The notes: generated from the letters alone by a model not told the origin. A stretch of 64,000 bases of DNA from Oscillospiraceae bacterium (GCA_009777725.1 WRLG01000003.1:105614-169613), one strand, 5' to 3'; positions 36,639-45,796 are shown, numbered from the stretch's first letter. A program made the numbers and translations.

Positions 36639-37838
36639 ATGTTTCACTTGTGTTTCGGAACATTTTTCACGTTGCTCTGCGGCAACAAAAAAGACTGGGA
36701 CAAATTAAGAAAGCTCGAAGTGCCGAATCGGGTTCTCTACTTCGCGCTTCTTGATATAGTTGATAAACATTCATCTGCCCCGGATTTTAATGTCAACAAG
36801 GCAAAATCAGGCGAAAATAAAGGCTATAAAGATGATGTGGTGAGTGACGCAAAGACCTGTAAACGCGATGACCATCCTATTCAGCGTCATGGAAGCATGG
36901 TCAAATATGCTGATAGATTTACTAATGAACACCCTGCCGTTTTGTCCGAGTTCAAGGCGTATATAGACACCTATCTTGATGACCAGCAACTTAATAGGCT
37001 GGCACTGTCTGTGTTGGAGTTAATCATCAACTGCGGAATCAATGATGATTCTCAGTTCTTTATAGGCGATAGCCCCACCATCGGTTTCACGAAAAAAGCC
37101 ATTGATGAAAAAAAGCGCGACTACAATCTGCCGTGCCTTCTTGCGGGAGTTATATATTATATAATCAAAGAAAACATTCCTAACGGTTCGTATGATGCAC
37201 AAGCAACTATCGAAGAATGGAAAACATCTTATCCCAATGCTCCTTATTGTCCGAGCGGCGAGTCGCTCGGTGAAGATTTTAGTATTCAACTGACTCTTGA
37301 AGTGGCGTTGAATAAGGAAACTCATAAAAATGACACTAACGATAATACGGATTTCATCACGGCAACTGACAATAATAAACTGTCGCGCTTTCTTGCCGAA
37401 ACGACACAATGTGCGAGGTCATTAGAAATTGAATTTTCAAAAGAACCGCACAATATATCGAACATACTTGAGTCTATCAAGGCACTTGTCACGACAGGGA
37501 GAGGTCTTGCCGCTGATGAAGATATTGCCGTATTTCGAGATGAGATAACTTCGATTTATTGTGATTTACTTAGAGCATTTAGCGGTAAATCCGGAGTGAT
37601 GAAAACCACGCCAGAAATAAAATATATATTTGAAAAACGTCTTTTTCCTACTATAAATTTGTTTGTTGCGGAGAATGGATTGTGGTCACCCGTTGCACAA
37701 AGTTCAGAGAATAGTGGCAAATCTACTGAGCGCATCACGATGATTCAAGGCGACAATGGTATTCAGATAAAAGAAATTAGCGGTGGCAATGTGACATTCA
37801 ATTTAGGCGGAAATCAAGGAGGAAGAACCAATGGATAA
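36639..37838 (+). CDS. Unknown protein with C-terminal QIKEISGGNV tail, first gene of the STAND operon
   Basis: 399 residues. ATG 36639 has AAGGAGG 10 bases upstream. The N-terminal half is helical, with a central segment (AIDEKKRDYNLPCLLAGVIY, about 150-170) of the kind found in helical adaptor domains. The middle is acidic. The last 30 residues (MIQGDNGIQIKEISGGNVTF then NLGG) form a short beta-type segment. The same Gly-x-Gln-Ile...Gly-Gly pattern occurs in the proteins at 38272 and 40901. No catalytic motif recognised. Probably a sensor, adaptor or effector of the same system. Confidence 0.7.
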   Translation: MFHLCFGTFFTLLCGNKKDWDKLRKLEVPNRVLYFALLDIVDKHSSAPDFNVNKAKSGENKGYKDDVVSDAKTCKRDDHPIQRHGSMVKYADRFTNEHPAVLSEFKAYIDTYLDDQQLNRLALSVLELIINCGINDDSQFFIGDSPTIGFTKKAIDEKKRDYNLPCLLAGVIYYIIKENIPNGSYDAQATIEEWKTSYPNAPYCPSGESLGEDFSIQLTLEVALNKETHKNDTNDNTDFITATDNNKLSRFLAETTQCARSLEIEFSKEPHNISNILESIKALVTTGRGLAADEDIAVFRDEITSIYCDLLRAFSGKSGVMKTTPEIKYIFEKRLFPTINLFVAENGLWSPVAQSSENSGKSTERITMIQGDNGIQIKEISGGNVTFNLGGNQGGRTNG

Positions 37839-37872
37839 GCCTTATATTACGCTTAATAAGGATGCACATTAG
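37831..37872 (+). pseudogene. 13-codon gene stub with strong ribosome site
   Basis: AAGGAGG precedes ATG 37831, inside the last codons of the previous gene. The frame reads MDKPYITLNKDAH and stops. It looks like the first codons of a gene whose body was deleted between here and 37900. Alternatively a coupled micropeptide. Confidence 0.3.
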
Positions 37873-37960
37873 CTTTAATGTTTTGGATTTTTCGTTTCAA
37901 AACTACGACAATAAAGGTTAAGGTTCATTTTTAATGAACTCATTATAGGGAGGAAAAATT

Positions 37961-38260
37961 ATGGCTCAGGTAAACATAAACCCCAATGAGTTAAGAAATC
38001 TTGCCGTACAACTTCACCAAGTAGCGGCAGAACAGGAAGTCTTGACGCAAAAAACTCGTTCTATAACCAGTCATCTTGAGACAGCTTGGCACGGAAACCC
38101 AAAAAGTGATTTAGTGAAGCAATTACAATCGCTGATGAATGATGAAAGAAAAAAAGTTGAACTTCTCAACTATTTAGCAAAATATGTAACCGAGGTTGCC
38201 GATGCGTATACTTGCGCGGAATCTGATTTAGCTTCATTAGCCTCAAAGCTTGTACGTTAG
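37961..38260 (+). CDS. WXG100-like small helical protein, 99 aa
   Basis: Size, two-helix hairpin layout and the central turn AWHGN (residues 47-51) fit the WXG100/EsxA fold, with Trp-His-Gly in place of Trp-x-Gly. The N-terminal helix begins INPNELRNLAVQLHQ. WXG100 proteins are normally type VII secretion substrates, but no secretion gene is seen here. AGGGAGG lies 8 bases upstream of ATG. In this operon it may be a structural partner or a signal for the STAND protein; that is an inference. Confidence 0.7.
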   Translation: MAQVNINPNELRNLAVQLHQVAAEQEVLTQKTRSITSHLETAWHGNPKSDLVKQLQSLMNDERKKVELLNYLAKYVTEVADAYTCAESDLASLASKLVR

Positions 38261-38271
38261 GGGGTATTATT

Positions 38272-39060
38272 ATGCGATATTGCTATAACATATATCCATC
38301 AAATTCAGGCAAAATAGCCGAAGTTTTTTCAGAGGTTATCGAGCCAATGGTTAAAGCGTGTGGATATGAATTATATAGCTTTGAAAGACAATCTGCTGTG
38401 GGATTTGCTGTTGATACCGCAGAAAAGTTTATTGCCGCTTGCGATGTTTGCGTAGCAGATATTTCAACGGATAGCCCAAATGTTTGGTACGAAATCGGCT
38501 TTGCATATTCAGCAGGTAAAAGAGTCATATTGTTGTGTTCGGATGAACGAGATACACCTTATCCGTTTTCTATCAATCACAGATACATCGTTGCGTACAG
38601 CACAAATACATTAACGGACGTTGGTCTGTTGAAACAGAATCTACAACGGAGACTTATTGATTCTGATGTAGCTGATAAAGTATCGCCGCTTAGTGAACTT
38701 GATGTAGAGGTATTAAATTTTATTAACAATCTCCAAGATACGCCGCACGAAGCTGTTCCTAAAGAAAAAATAACGGCAAGTAAAGCCGATGTTCAATATG
38801 CGTTGAAGCGGCTTGTTGACAGAAAATATATTGAATACATCTACTCTGTAAACGAAAGTGAACAGCGTTCAAGTTATTATCGTGTAACGCAAAAAGGGCT
38901 TGATTTATTAAATGGCTATTTAAGCGGCGAATCAATAGAGTCCCTAACATACAATTCGTCGATTCGTATGGGACACGATGGTGCGAACGGCCTTCAAATC
39001 GGTCAAGTCAGCGGTGGGACGATAAATGTGATGCTACCAGACGCAAGCAACTTCTTATAA
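38272..39060 (+). CDS. TIR/deoxyribosyltransferase-like domain with winged helix and shared tail
   Basis: 262 residues. Residues 1-125 carry the nucleoside-2-deoxyribosyltransferase/TIR-like pattern: AAEKFIAACDVCVADISTDS, then PNVWYEIGFAYSAGKRVILL, with the conserved Glu in WYEIG. A winged helix follows (about 140-225: ITASKADVQYALKRLVDRKY, YYRVTQKGLDLLNGYL). The tail GLQIGQVSGGTINVML (about 240-255) resembles those of 36639 and 40901. TIR-like domains in defence systems often consume NAD+. Whether this one is catalytic cannot be told. Overlap-free, 11 bases after the WXG100-like gene. Confidence 0.75.
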   Translation: MRYCYNIYPSNSGKIAEVFSEVIEPMVKACGYELYSFERQSAVGFAVDTAEKFIAACDVCVADISTDSPNVWYEIGFAYSAGKRVILLCSDERDTPYPFSINHRYIVAYSTNTLTDVGLLKQNLQRRLIDSDVADKVSPLSELDVEVLNFINNLQDTPHEAVPKEKITASKADVQYALKRLVDRKYIEYIYSVNESEQRSSYYRVTQKGLDLLNGYLSGESIESLTYNSSIRMGHDGANGLQIGQVSGGTINVMLPDASNFL

Positions 39061-39111
39061 ATACGCGTGGAAACAAAAGTAGCAAGCTAAAACATTTCGT
39101 GAGGTGAAAAA

Positions 39112-39870
39112 ATGTTTGATAAAATGAACAAAGCAAAAAAACTTATATCAGAGCATAAGTACGACAAGGCTTACGTTGTCTTGAAATCTTTTCACCCTTC
39201 TGAAAATGAAATGAACACTTATTATATGTTATTGGGTGTTTCATCGTTTGAATTGGATAATTTTGATGAGGCTCTTGACGCATATAAGAGCTTGTTGTCG
39301 CTTTATAATGAAGAAGAATCTGTTGAGCAATTACTCGGAAAGAGCGAGGTGTTGTATGAACTTTCACTCACATATTTCCGAATGTATGAAACAACAAAAG
39401 ATACGGTTTTTCTGACCGAATCCATTGATTCTTGTAAAAACGCCATAAAACTGTGTTTGGGGAAAATCAGCATTGAAAAAACTGTAGGTTTAATGACATA
39501 TCACAAAGAATCTATTGAGCCATACTTTCGTTGCTTTATTCAATTGGCTGTTTTGTATCAGAGTTCAAACAATGAAGAAAGAGCTATTGCGCTTCTCAAT
39601 GCTCTAAAAGCATATTGTGTTCACAACTGTGAACCGCAATATCTTGGAGTAATTTATGATGAATTGGGAAACACCTACAATCTGCTTGGCGATTCACAAA
39701 TTGCGCTTGGGCACTATACAAAAGCATTGGCAATAAAAACGAAATTGGGAAACGAAAGAAGTGCTGAATATTCGTATCGCAACATCGCGAGATGCCTGGC
39801 TTCAAATCCCGGCATTATGAATGATAAAATGGAACGCATTATGGGGATTTACGGAGGTGAAAGCATATGA
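39112..39870 (+). CDS. TPR-repeat protein, 252 aa
   Basis: Several tetratricopeptide-type helix pairs are visible, for example YMLLGVSSFELDNFDEALDA, YKSLLSLY near residues 40-65 and YDELGNTYNLLGDSQIALGH, YTKALAIK near 190-215. No enzymatic motif. ATG follows GAGGTGAAAAA, and the stop overlaps the next start by 4 bases. Likely a protein-protein adaptor working with the TPR part of the STAND protein. Confidence 0.76.
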   Translation: MFDKMNKAKKLISEHKYDKAYVVLKSFHPSENEMNTYYMLLGVSSFELDNFDEALDAYKSLLSLYNEEESVEQLLGKSEVLYELSLTYFRMYETTKDTVFLTESIDSCKNAIKLCLGKISIEKTVGLMTYHKESIEPYFRCFIQLAVLYQSSNNEERAIALLNALKAYCVHNCEPQYLGVIYDELGNTYNLLGDSQIALGHYTKALAIKTKLGNERSAEYSYRNIARCLASNPGIMNDKMERIMGIYGGESI

Positions 39871-40916
39871 CACTAATTAACGAATGTTGGGAATCGAAAT
39901 TCAAGGAAGCAGAAAGTTGTGGTATCACTACCTTGTGCGCTCGTTCATTGTTGGAATCGGCGCTGAAGCAACAGTTCAGAAAATTAGTTATGGGTATGTA
40001 TTCATACACATATTTGAAAAAACCGCAACATTTTTCTTTGCAAGCATTATTCGATTCACAAGGTGATTATTTTGATGCTAATGATGATTATGAAATATTC
40101 AAAGAAAAGTTTTCTGTAGGTGTTGTTCGTAAAGAATGGCCTATCATTTCTATAAAAACTTTGAATGAAGTGCAGATTAGGATTTTCAATAAATCTGTTT
40201 ACCTGTTTAATAGTTTCGATATAAATGAGCAACTTGCAAGATTGAACTCGTCCTATCGTGTGTTTGTCGCAGCCATAGAAGACCTCGCCATGAGCAAAAT
40301 CGAAGGTATTATTGGTGCTGATAGCAGTCGGAATGTTGACGGTCGTTTTTTGTATGGACAAATTACAAATTTAAGTGCTACATATTTTGGGCAACTTTAT
40401 GATTTTGTAAAAGAAGATGCTGTATCTCCTTATTTTGATGATAATGTACCGGGTTTCACTATTGAGGGAACTACGATAATAAGACAAAACATTTTATATA
40501 AAATTAAAGGAGTAAATGGAAATAATTTTGAAGATATTGCTTCAACTTATCTGCACACATGGACGCACGAAATCCTTCATGGCGTATCGTATGGGTTTAA
40601 GTTAGGATTGCCTTTTGCGAGTTTATTTTGGGATATATATTTACAACGAGATATAATTCGTTATTTCGAGACCCCTCATACGATTAACGAAGGAAAAGAT
40701 GCTATTATGCAAGCATTAGATAATTTCTTAGAAGCAATGGGAAAAATATACAGTGACAACAAAATTAAAATGTTAATTGATGAAAAATTCAAAAATTACG
40801 ACAGCGTATTTTCTGCGTTGTTAAGTGAATCAAAGCTATTGAAAACGAGTAATGGCGAAAACGCAGTTTACCAAAGTGCGTTCGCTCTGGAGGACAAACA
40901 ATGCGAAGTTTGTTGA
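39867..40916 (+). CDS. Unknown protein with HEILH zincin-like motif, 349 aa
   Basis: Family not recognised. At about residues 232-243 the sequence TWTHEILHGVSYG contains HExxH, the zinc-binding site of metallopeptidases, inside a predicted helix. The third ligand is not evident (candidates are Glu or His around 265-280). The rest is mixed, with a helical C-terminus. GGAGG precedes the ATG, and the end overlaps the STAND start by 16 bases, so the two proteins are translationally coupled. A proteolytic effector is attractive, but the motif alone is weak evidence. Confidence 0.7.
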   Translation: MTLINECWESKFKEAESCGITTLCARSLLESALKQQFRKLVMGMYSYTYLKKPQHFSLQALFDSQGDYFDANDDYEIFKEKFSVGVVRKEWPIISIKTLNEVQIRIFNKSVYLFNSFDINEQLARLNSSYRVFVAAIEDLAMSKIEGIIGADSSRNVDGRFLYGQITNLSATYFGQLYDFVKEDAVSPYFDDNVPGFTIEGTTIIRQNILYKIKGVNGNNFEDIASTYLHTWTHEILHGVSYGFKLGLPFASLFWDIYLQRDIIRYFETPHTINEGKDAIMQALDNFLEAMGKIYSDNKIKMLIDEKFKNYDSVFSALLSESKLLKTSNGENAVYQSAFALEDKQCEVC

Positions 40917-43900
40917 GTTCAAACATACCCATTGAAATGTTCTTCTGCGAAAATTGTAAAACCGAGAAGCAGCTTGAACATTCACAAGTAAGCGGTTCGG
41001 CAAATATTATTTACGATGTCGTTGTGTCAAGCCGAAGCGAAACATTATCTGTTCCAGTCGATGTCAAGGAATTGCAATATACAGCTACTGAAAACGACGG
41101 CGTTTTTGATGTGTACGCTGTGGTAACGGTAGATTGTCCATGTTGTGATGGTTTGCGTAACCTCCGGTATAAAACTCAAGCTCCGAAATTGTTAATTTCA
41201 AACACCCCATGTCCTGATTGTGGTGGGGATATGAAATATAAACTGGGTGAAGTCGTAATCGGTCAAGACGATGTTATAAATATGCAGGGGCAGTTGGTTT
41301 GTAAAGACTGTTCTCAATTACGGTTATTCAAATGTGGTAATTTGGAGTTGGCTAATGAAGGTTTGAATGTGCCTGCTGCACAAATAGTCATTTATAATGT
41401 CAATGCCGATTTGGGAACGACTTTACCCCAAACCCATACAGATATTGCAAATAAACCTTTAACCATGAAACAAGAGGGCGACGGAAACGTACAAATCGGA
41501 ATGGTCGCCGATGGCGGGATGGTTAACTTGAATTTCCACATAGCAACGGAATCAAAACCCGATAAAAACATCGTTTCTGTCATCACTCAAACTCATCCAT
41601 TACAACCCTCAGACTTTTTCCGTGGGCGTGATGCCAAGATGGAAGAAGTAAGACGCTTATTGGTTGGCAACGCAAAACTGATGCTTCTAAACGGCATGGG
41701 TGGAATCGGCAAAACGGAATTTTGCCGAAAGCTATTCCATGACTGTATAAACGAAAAGTTGCCCGAGATAAAAAAAGTAGGATGGCTTGTTTATCACGAT
41801 AGTATCGAGCAATCTTTTTTTCAACAGTTCACAGAAATTGTGTACCAAACAGATAGCCCTGCCGATTATCTTGTGCAGGCAATTAAATATCTGAATGAAC
41901 AAGCAGGTGAATTGCTGTTATTCATTGATAACGCCAATGAACTTTCCGAGAGGGAGGCTTCCTTGCTATCTCAGTTGCGTTGCAAGGTAGTCTTGACATC
42001 GCGCCGTAGAAGTATTGAACGGTTACAGGCTGTCGAAATTGGAAAACTCAACATTGAAGATTGCCGAATCCTTTACCGTCAGCACAGCGAAGAATATCCT
42101 TACAGTGCCGATTACAACTACGGCATTACCTACGCAGAAGATGATTCATCCGACGAAGATTTGGACGCGATTATCGAAATGGCTGACCGCCATACGCTTG
42201 CCATTGAACTTTTGGCAAAGACACAGAAGACGGCAGCATATTCGACTCGTGAAATGCAAAAAATACTGAAAGAAACAGGGTTTTCACTTTCTGATATTTC
42301 CGAAAGCATAACCTACGTTCATACACCGGAAATAGGTGAATGGGATAAAGCTGAACAGATTTTCATTGAACAGTTTTCAAAAGTGCTTGATATATCCGGC
42401 ATTAAAAACGAGAAGCTGCGCGTTTTGCAGCTATTCTCCCTTTTATCGACTGATACTATCACCGCACATAATGTAAAGGAATGGTTTGAGATAGACGACC
42501 TTGATACGGTCAACGCTCTTGTTTCACAAGGTTGGGTGTTTCGCGGAAGAATTGGCGAACAACTTGATACTGCGTTTTCTATGCACCCGCTCGTTACTTC
42601 TGTTGTGCGTCACAAAGCAATGCCGAGTTTTGAAACAGCGGCTCCGCTTGCCATTGGGTTGGCTGTTTCACTTGAATACAACGACGATGATATGTTTACA
42701 AACAGATTGCCGCACTTAGGTCATGCCATATCGCTTGTTGAAACTATAAGCGGCGATTATGACGAGTACACCGATTTAATTAACTGCATTGCGATTATAT
42801 TGAACCAAATGGGGGATTATGGCAAAGCGTTAGCGTTGCTTGAAAAAGCAAAGATAATCTGTGAATCTATTGATGATACAGAACCGCTGATAACCTCAAC
42901 CGTTTATCACAACATGGCAAGCTGTTATATCAGGCAAGGCGATTTACCAAGAGCAAAAGAGTGGTATCAGAAATCTATAAATATTCGAGAACAGTTGCCG
43001 GACATTGAAGATTATCGTTTGGCGACTTCATACGATTCTCTCGGCAATGTTTATGAGTCGCTTGGTGAATACGACAAAGCGTTGGCTTTGTTGAATAAAG
43101 GTTTGGAACTTCGTATATCCACTCTCGGAGAAAAACACCCTGCAACGGCTATCTCTTACAATAATATAGGTTACACTTACAGTAGCTTGGGTGATTATAA
43201 AAAAGCATTGGAACAATATCGAAAGGCTTTTTCAGTCCAAGAACCAGCGTTAGACACCAATCACCCCGATTTGGCAACAACACATAACAATCTCGGCAGA
43301 GCTTATGATAATTTGGGCAACCCGAAACTTGCTATGGAACACTTCAAGAAAGCTCTTGTAGCAGGTGAAGCGGTTTTTGGCGTTGAACATCCTGATGTTC
43401 TTCTTACAAGAGATAGTATCGCAAGCTCATATGTTGAAAACGGAGAATATGAAATAGCAGAAAAGCAGTTCGCAGAGATTCTTGCTGTTCGGCTTGCGGT
43501 TCTCGGCGAAAATCACCATGACACCGCTACTAATTATCATAATTTAGGAATCGTATACGGTTATTTGTCACAAAATGAAAAAGCACTCGAATTACTCAAC
43601 AAGGCATTGGAAATTGATATTCGTTTGTTAGGCGACCGCCACCCGAATGTAGCGACAGTTCAAAAAAGCATAGCTGACATTTATTATAAATTTGAAGGTA
43701 TGGAGGAAGAAGCGTTTGAGTTATATAAAAACGTATTAGACATCGAACTTGAAGCTTATGGTGAAAAACACCCTTATATTGCTATTTCGTATAACAATAT
43801 CGCTATTCAATATGCCGACCAACACAAATATGAACAAGCGATGGAGTATTATGAAAAGGCACTTGAAATCCAAGAAGAAACCTACGGAAGAAGGCACATC

Positions 43901-44362
43901 CACACCTCAAGCACGTTATATAACATGGGACGGGGTCTCGAAGATACAGGAGAGCTTGGAAAGGCGTTAGAGTTGTTCCTTGAAGCACACAGCATCGTTG
44001 TAGAAACTTATGGCGATGACAACCCCGAAATTGCAATAATGGGAGATGGAATTGCCCATACCTATGACAAACTCGGAGATTTTGAAAACGCAGAAAAGTG
44101 GTTCAAAAACTCAATACGGTTGTATAAAAAGTTTTATCAAGATTCCAATATCCAGTTAGCCGTGACATATTATCTTTACGCAGACTTGCTTGAACGGCAA
44201 GAGCGATACCATGAGGCACTAAGCGCATTTACAAGGTGCTGCGAAATAGAAACGCCTCATTATGAATCAGACCATAAAGTGTTGACTACCACAATGAATA
44301 GGATAACGTCACTAAGAAACAAGACTTACGAAGGTCGGCGGGCATCGCTCCCGCTTCATTAG
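40901..44362 (+). CDS. Zinc-ribbon/STAND NTPase/TPR protein
   Basis: 1153 residues. Residues 10-170 contain four Cys pairs (CENC, CPCC, CPDC, CKDC) suggesting zinc ribbons. The shared tail motif GNVQIGMVADGGMVNLNF is at about 205-222. The NB-ARC-like NTPase begins with the FFRGRDAKMEE box. Walker A is LNGMGGIGKTE (about 265), Walker B ELLLFIDNANEL (about 340) and sensor KVVLTSRRR (about 362). From about 630 on there are ten or more kinesin-light-chain-type TPRs. This is the layout of NLR-like bacterial immune sensors. GGAGG lies 7 bases before the ATG. The last 18 or so residues run into a remnant XRE gene, so the native C-terminus may be lost. Confidence 0.9.
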   Translation: MRSLLSSNIPIEMFFCENCKTEKQLEHSQVSGSANIIYDVVVSSRSETLSVPVDVKELQYTATENDGVFDVYAVVTVDCPCCDGLRNLRYKTQAPKLLISNTPCPDCGGDMKYKLGEVVIGQDDVINMQGQLVCKDCSQLRLFKCGNLELANEGLNVPAAQIVIYNVNADLGTTLPQTHTDIANKPLTMKQEGDGNVQIGMVADGGMVNLNFHIATESKPDKNIVSVITQTHPLQPSDFFRGRDAKMEEVRRLLVGNAKLMLLNGMGGIGKTEFCRKLFHDCINEKLPEIKKVGWLVYHDSIEQSFFQQFTEIVYQTDSPADYLVQAIKYLNEQAGELLLFIDNANELSEREASLLSQLRCKVVLTSRRRSIERLQAVEIGKLNIEDCRILYRQHSEEYPYSADYNYGITYAEDDSSDEDLDAIIEMADRHTLAIELLAKTQKTAAYSTREMQKILKETGFSLSDISESITYVHTPEIGEWDKAEQIFIEQFSKVLDISGIKNEKLRVLQLFSLLSTDTITAHNVKEWFEIDDLDTVNALVSQGWVFRGRIGEQLDTAFSMHPLVTSVVRHKAMPSFETAAPLAIGLAVSLEYNDDDMFTNRLPHLGHAISLVETISGDYDEYTDLINCIAIILNQMGDYGKALALLEKAKIICESIDDTEPLITSTVYHNMASCYIRQGDLPRAKEWYQKSINIREQLPDIEDYRLATSYDSLGNVYESLGEYDKALALLNKGLELRISTLGEKHPATAISYNNIGYTYSSLGDYKKALEQYRKAFSVQEPALDTNHPDLATTHNNLGRAYDNLGNPKLAMEHFKKALVAGEAVFGVEHPDVLLTRDSIASSYVENGEYEIAEKQFAEILAVRLAVLGENHHDTATNYHNLGIVYGYLSQNEKALELLNKALEIDIRLLGDRHPNVATVQKSIADIYYKFEGMEEEAFELYKNVLDIELEAYGEKHPYIAISYNNIAIQYADQHKYEQAMEYYEKALEIQEETYGRRHIHTSSTLYNMGRGLEDTGELGKALELFLEAHSIVVETYGDDNPEIAIMGDGIAHTYDKLGDFENAEKWFKNSIRLYKKFYQDSNIQLAVTYYLYADLLERQERYHEALSAFTRCCEIETPHYESDHKVLTTTMNRITSLRNKTYEGRRASLPLH

Positions 44363-44535
44363 CGAAGTTATCAAGGGGAGCTACCGTAACGACCGATACT
44401 CTCAAAAAAATATGCAAGGCTCTTAATTGCAACATATCCGACATTATGGATATTGTGCCGGATGAACCCCCTGAACACGATTTCGAGCAGAAAACATCAT
44501 CCACAAAGCCTACAACGAGCAAGCAGGAAACATAA
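44308..44535 (+). pseudogene. 5'-truncated XRE regulator (C-terminal part)
   Basis: In a frame different from the STAND gene the sequence reads LRRSAGIAPASLAKLSRGAT then VTTDTLKKICKALNCNISDI, a YozG-like Cro/CI helix-turn-helix, and ends with a Thr/Ser-rich tail at TAA 44533-44535. The first helices and the start codon are missing and replaced by the 3' end of the STAND gene. Confidence 0.66.
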
Positions 44536-44598
44536 TACTCACAATCCTGCAATATTTAACACCATCATGCAACTAATTTAGCGTTCATAAAATAATGC

Positions 44599-44627
44599 TT
44601 GCAATATTGAAACAGACGTGGTATAAT
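44599..44627 (+). promoter_or_regulatory. Promoter of the BREX operon
   Basis: TTGCAA (44599-44604), 17-base spacer, TATAAT (44622-44627). It precedes the XRE stub and brxA and is the only strong promoter seen before the BREX genes. Confidence 0.78.
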
Positions 44628-44658
44628 TAGCTTTGAGGTTTGTATGGAGGGTTTGCCT

Positions 44659-44793
44659 ATGAAAATCAGCTACAAAAAGCTATGGAAGTTATTGATAGAC
44701 CGTGATATGTCAAAGAACGAAAGTGGTGAACACCGTGAAAGACGTTCCGCGTTATTCCTCTTATATAAAGGATATGCCGTACCTTTATCTTGA
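44659..44793 (+). pseudogene. 3'-truncated XRE regulator (N-terminal stub)
   Basis: ATG 44659 has GGAGG 8 bases upstream. MKISYKKLWKLLIDRDMSKN is the standard beginning of small YozG-like XRE proteins. After residue 21 the frame enters brxA out of register and ends at TGA 44791-44793. It is the missing front half of the type of gene whose back half lies at 44308-44535, but in reversed order, so two XRE genes stood here. Confidence 0.6.
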
Positions 44794-45220
44794 AACGCGA
44801 AAGGCGGCAAGGCTGATTGTCGGCGGCGAAACGCCCGAATCAATCATCCGCATGTCGGTTGACGAAAACATCTTCCAACTCGATAAGGAGCTTCGCCGTT
44901 TGAAGTTGGCGCAAAGAGTAGCGTTACGTCTAAACGCGGTATCTCTTCCTGTGACCCGGCTCATAGCCAACGGACTGGATGAAAACGCGCGGCTCGGCGT
45001 GTTTTATTCGATAATCAAGACCGACCTGCTGTTCTTTGAATTTATGCGCGACATCTACTGCGACAAAGTTCAAATCGGACAGACGACTATATCAGACAAC
45101 GAGATTACAAATTTTCTCGTCTGTAAGACCAACGAAAACGAGCGAATGGCGGCGTGGGACAAGCCAGACCCATACACAGCGGCGTTCTGCTTGGAGGTTA
45201 TAGATGAAAACACTAAATGA
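44735..45220 (+). CDS. brxA: BREX protein BrxA (DUF1819), C-terminally short
   Basis: GTG 44735 is taken because RYSSYIKDMPYLYLETRKAA is the family N-terminus; an earlier ATG at 44702 belongs to the XRE stub region. BrxA is a small DNA-binding helical protein of BREX. At 161 residues it is shorter than the usual 200 or so, and the end after AAWDKPDPYT is unlike the family, so the C-terminus appears deleted. It overlaps brxB by 17 bases. Confidence 0.8.
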   Translation: MKDVPRYSSYIKDMPYLYLETRKAARLIVGGETPESIIRMSVDENIFQLDKELRRLKLAQRVALRLNAVSLPVTRLIANGLDENARLGVFYSIIKTDLLFFEFMRDIYCDKVQIGQTTISDNEITNFLVCKTNENERMAAWDKPDPYTAAFCLEVIDENTK

Positions 45221-45788
45221 GCGGTTGGATTTAATCAAACCGAAAATATTGTCCGACTCGTTCCGCAAAGGGCGCGGGTTAGGCAATGAAATCAATTTTT
45301 GGATATTCGACTATGACGCGGAGGACGAAATGGCGATGCGTTCCCACATCCGCTTTCTGAAAGAGAGCATTGCCGCCGAACGCGACGACACGCGGCTGAT
45401 GGTCTTTGACTTGTTTGATATGACTGTCGATTACCTCACCGAACGGGGCTACCTTGACCGTGTGTTGGGTATGGAGCTCGAAAAGAAGTCCGGCGCAATC
45501 GTCAACCCCATCAAGAAAACGCTGCACTCAACGTTACAGGACGATGTGCTTGTGAGCCGCATTGCGGCTGACAACAACCCTGAAACAGACATTATATTAG
45601 TCTGCGGCGTGGGAAAAGCATGGCCTGCCATACGCTCCCACACGATTTTGAATAACCTGCACAGCCGCGTAGAGAAAACGCCGCTTGTAATGTTTTTCCC
45701 CGGTCTGTACAGCGATTCTGAATTGAAGCTGTTCGGCGAAATAACGGACGATAACTATTACCGGGCTTTCCGGTTAATTGAAAGGTAG
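45204..45788 (+). CDS. brxB: BREX protein BrxB (DUF1788)
   Basis: 194 residues, full length for DUF1788. The family pattern is visible in LNERLDLIKPKILSDSFRKG, NFWIFDYDAEDEMAMR and the end PLVMFFPGLYSDSELKLFGE, then NYYRAFRLI. BrxB is needed for phage defence in type 1 BREX, with unknown biochemistry. Ribosome site GGAGG lies upstream within brxA. Confidence 0.93.
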   Translation: MKTLNERLDLIKPKILSDSFRKGRGLGNEINFWIFDYDAEDEMAMRSHIRFLKESIAAERDDTRLMVFDLFDMTVDYLTERGYLDRVLGMELEKKSGAIVNPIKKTLHSTLQDDVLVSRIAADNNPETDIILVCGVGKAWPAIRSHTILNNLHSRVEKTPLVMFFPGLYSDSELKLFGEITDDNYYRAFRLIER

Positions 45789-45796
45789 GGGCGTAA

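Noticed and set aside
36430..36708. 92-codon plus-strand frame overlapping the first STAND-operon gene
   Set aside because: Composition is random-looking (Ser/Trp/Arg rich), with no ribosome site; the frame at 36639 has AAGGAGG and a plausible protein.
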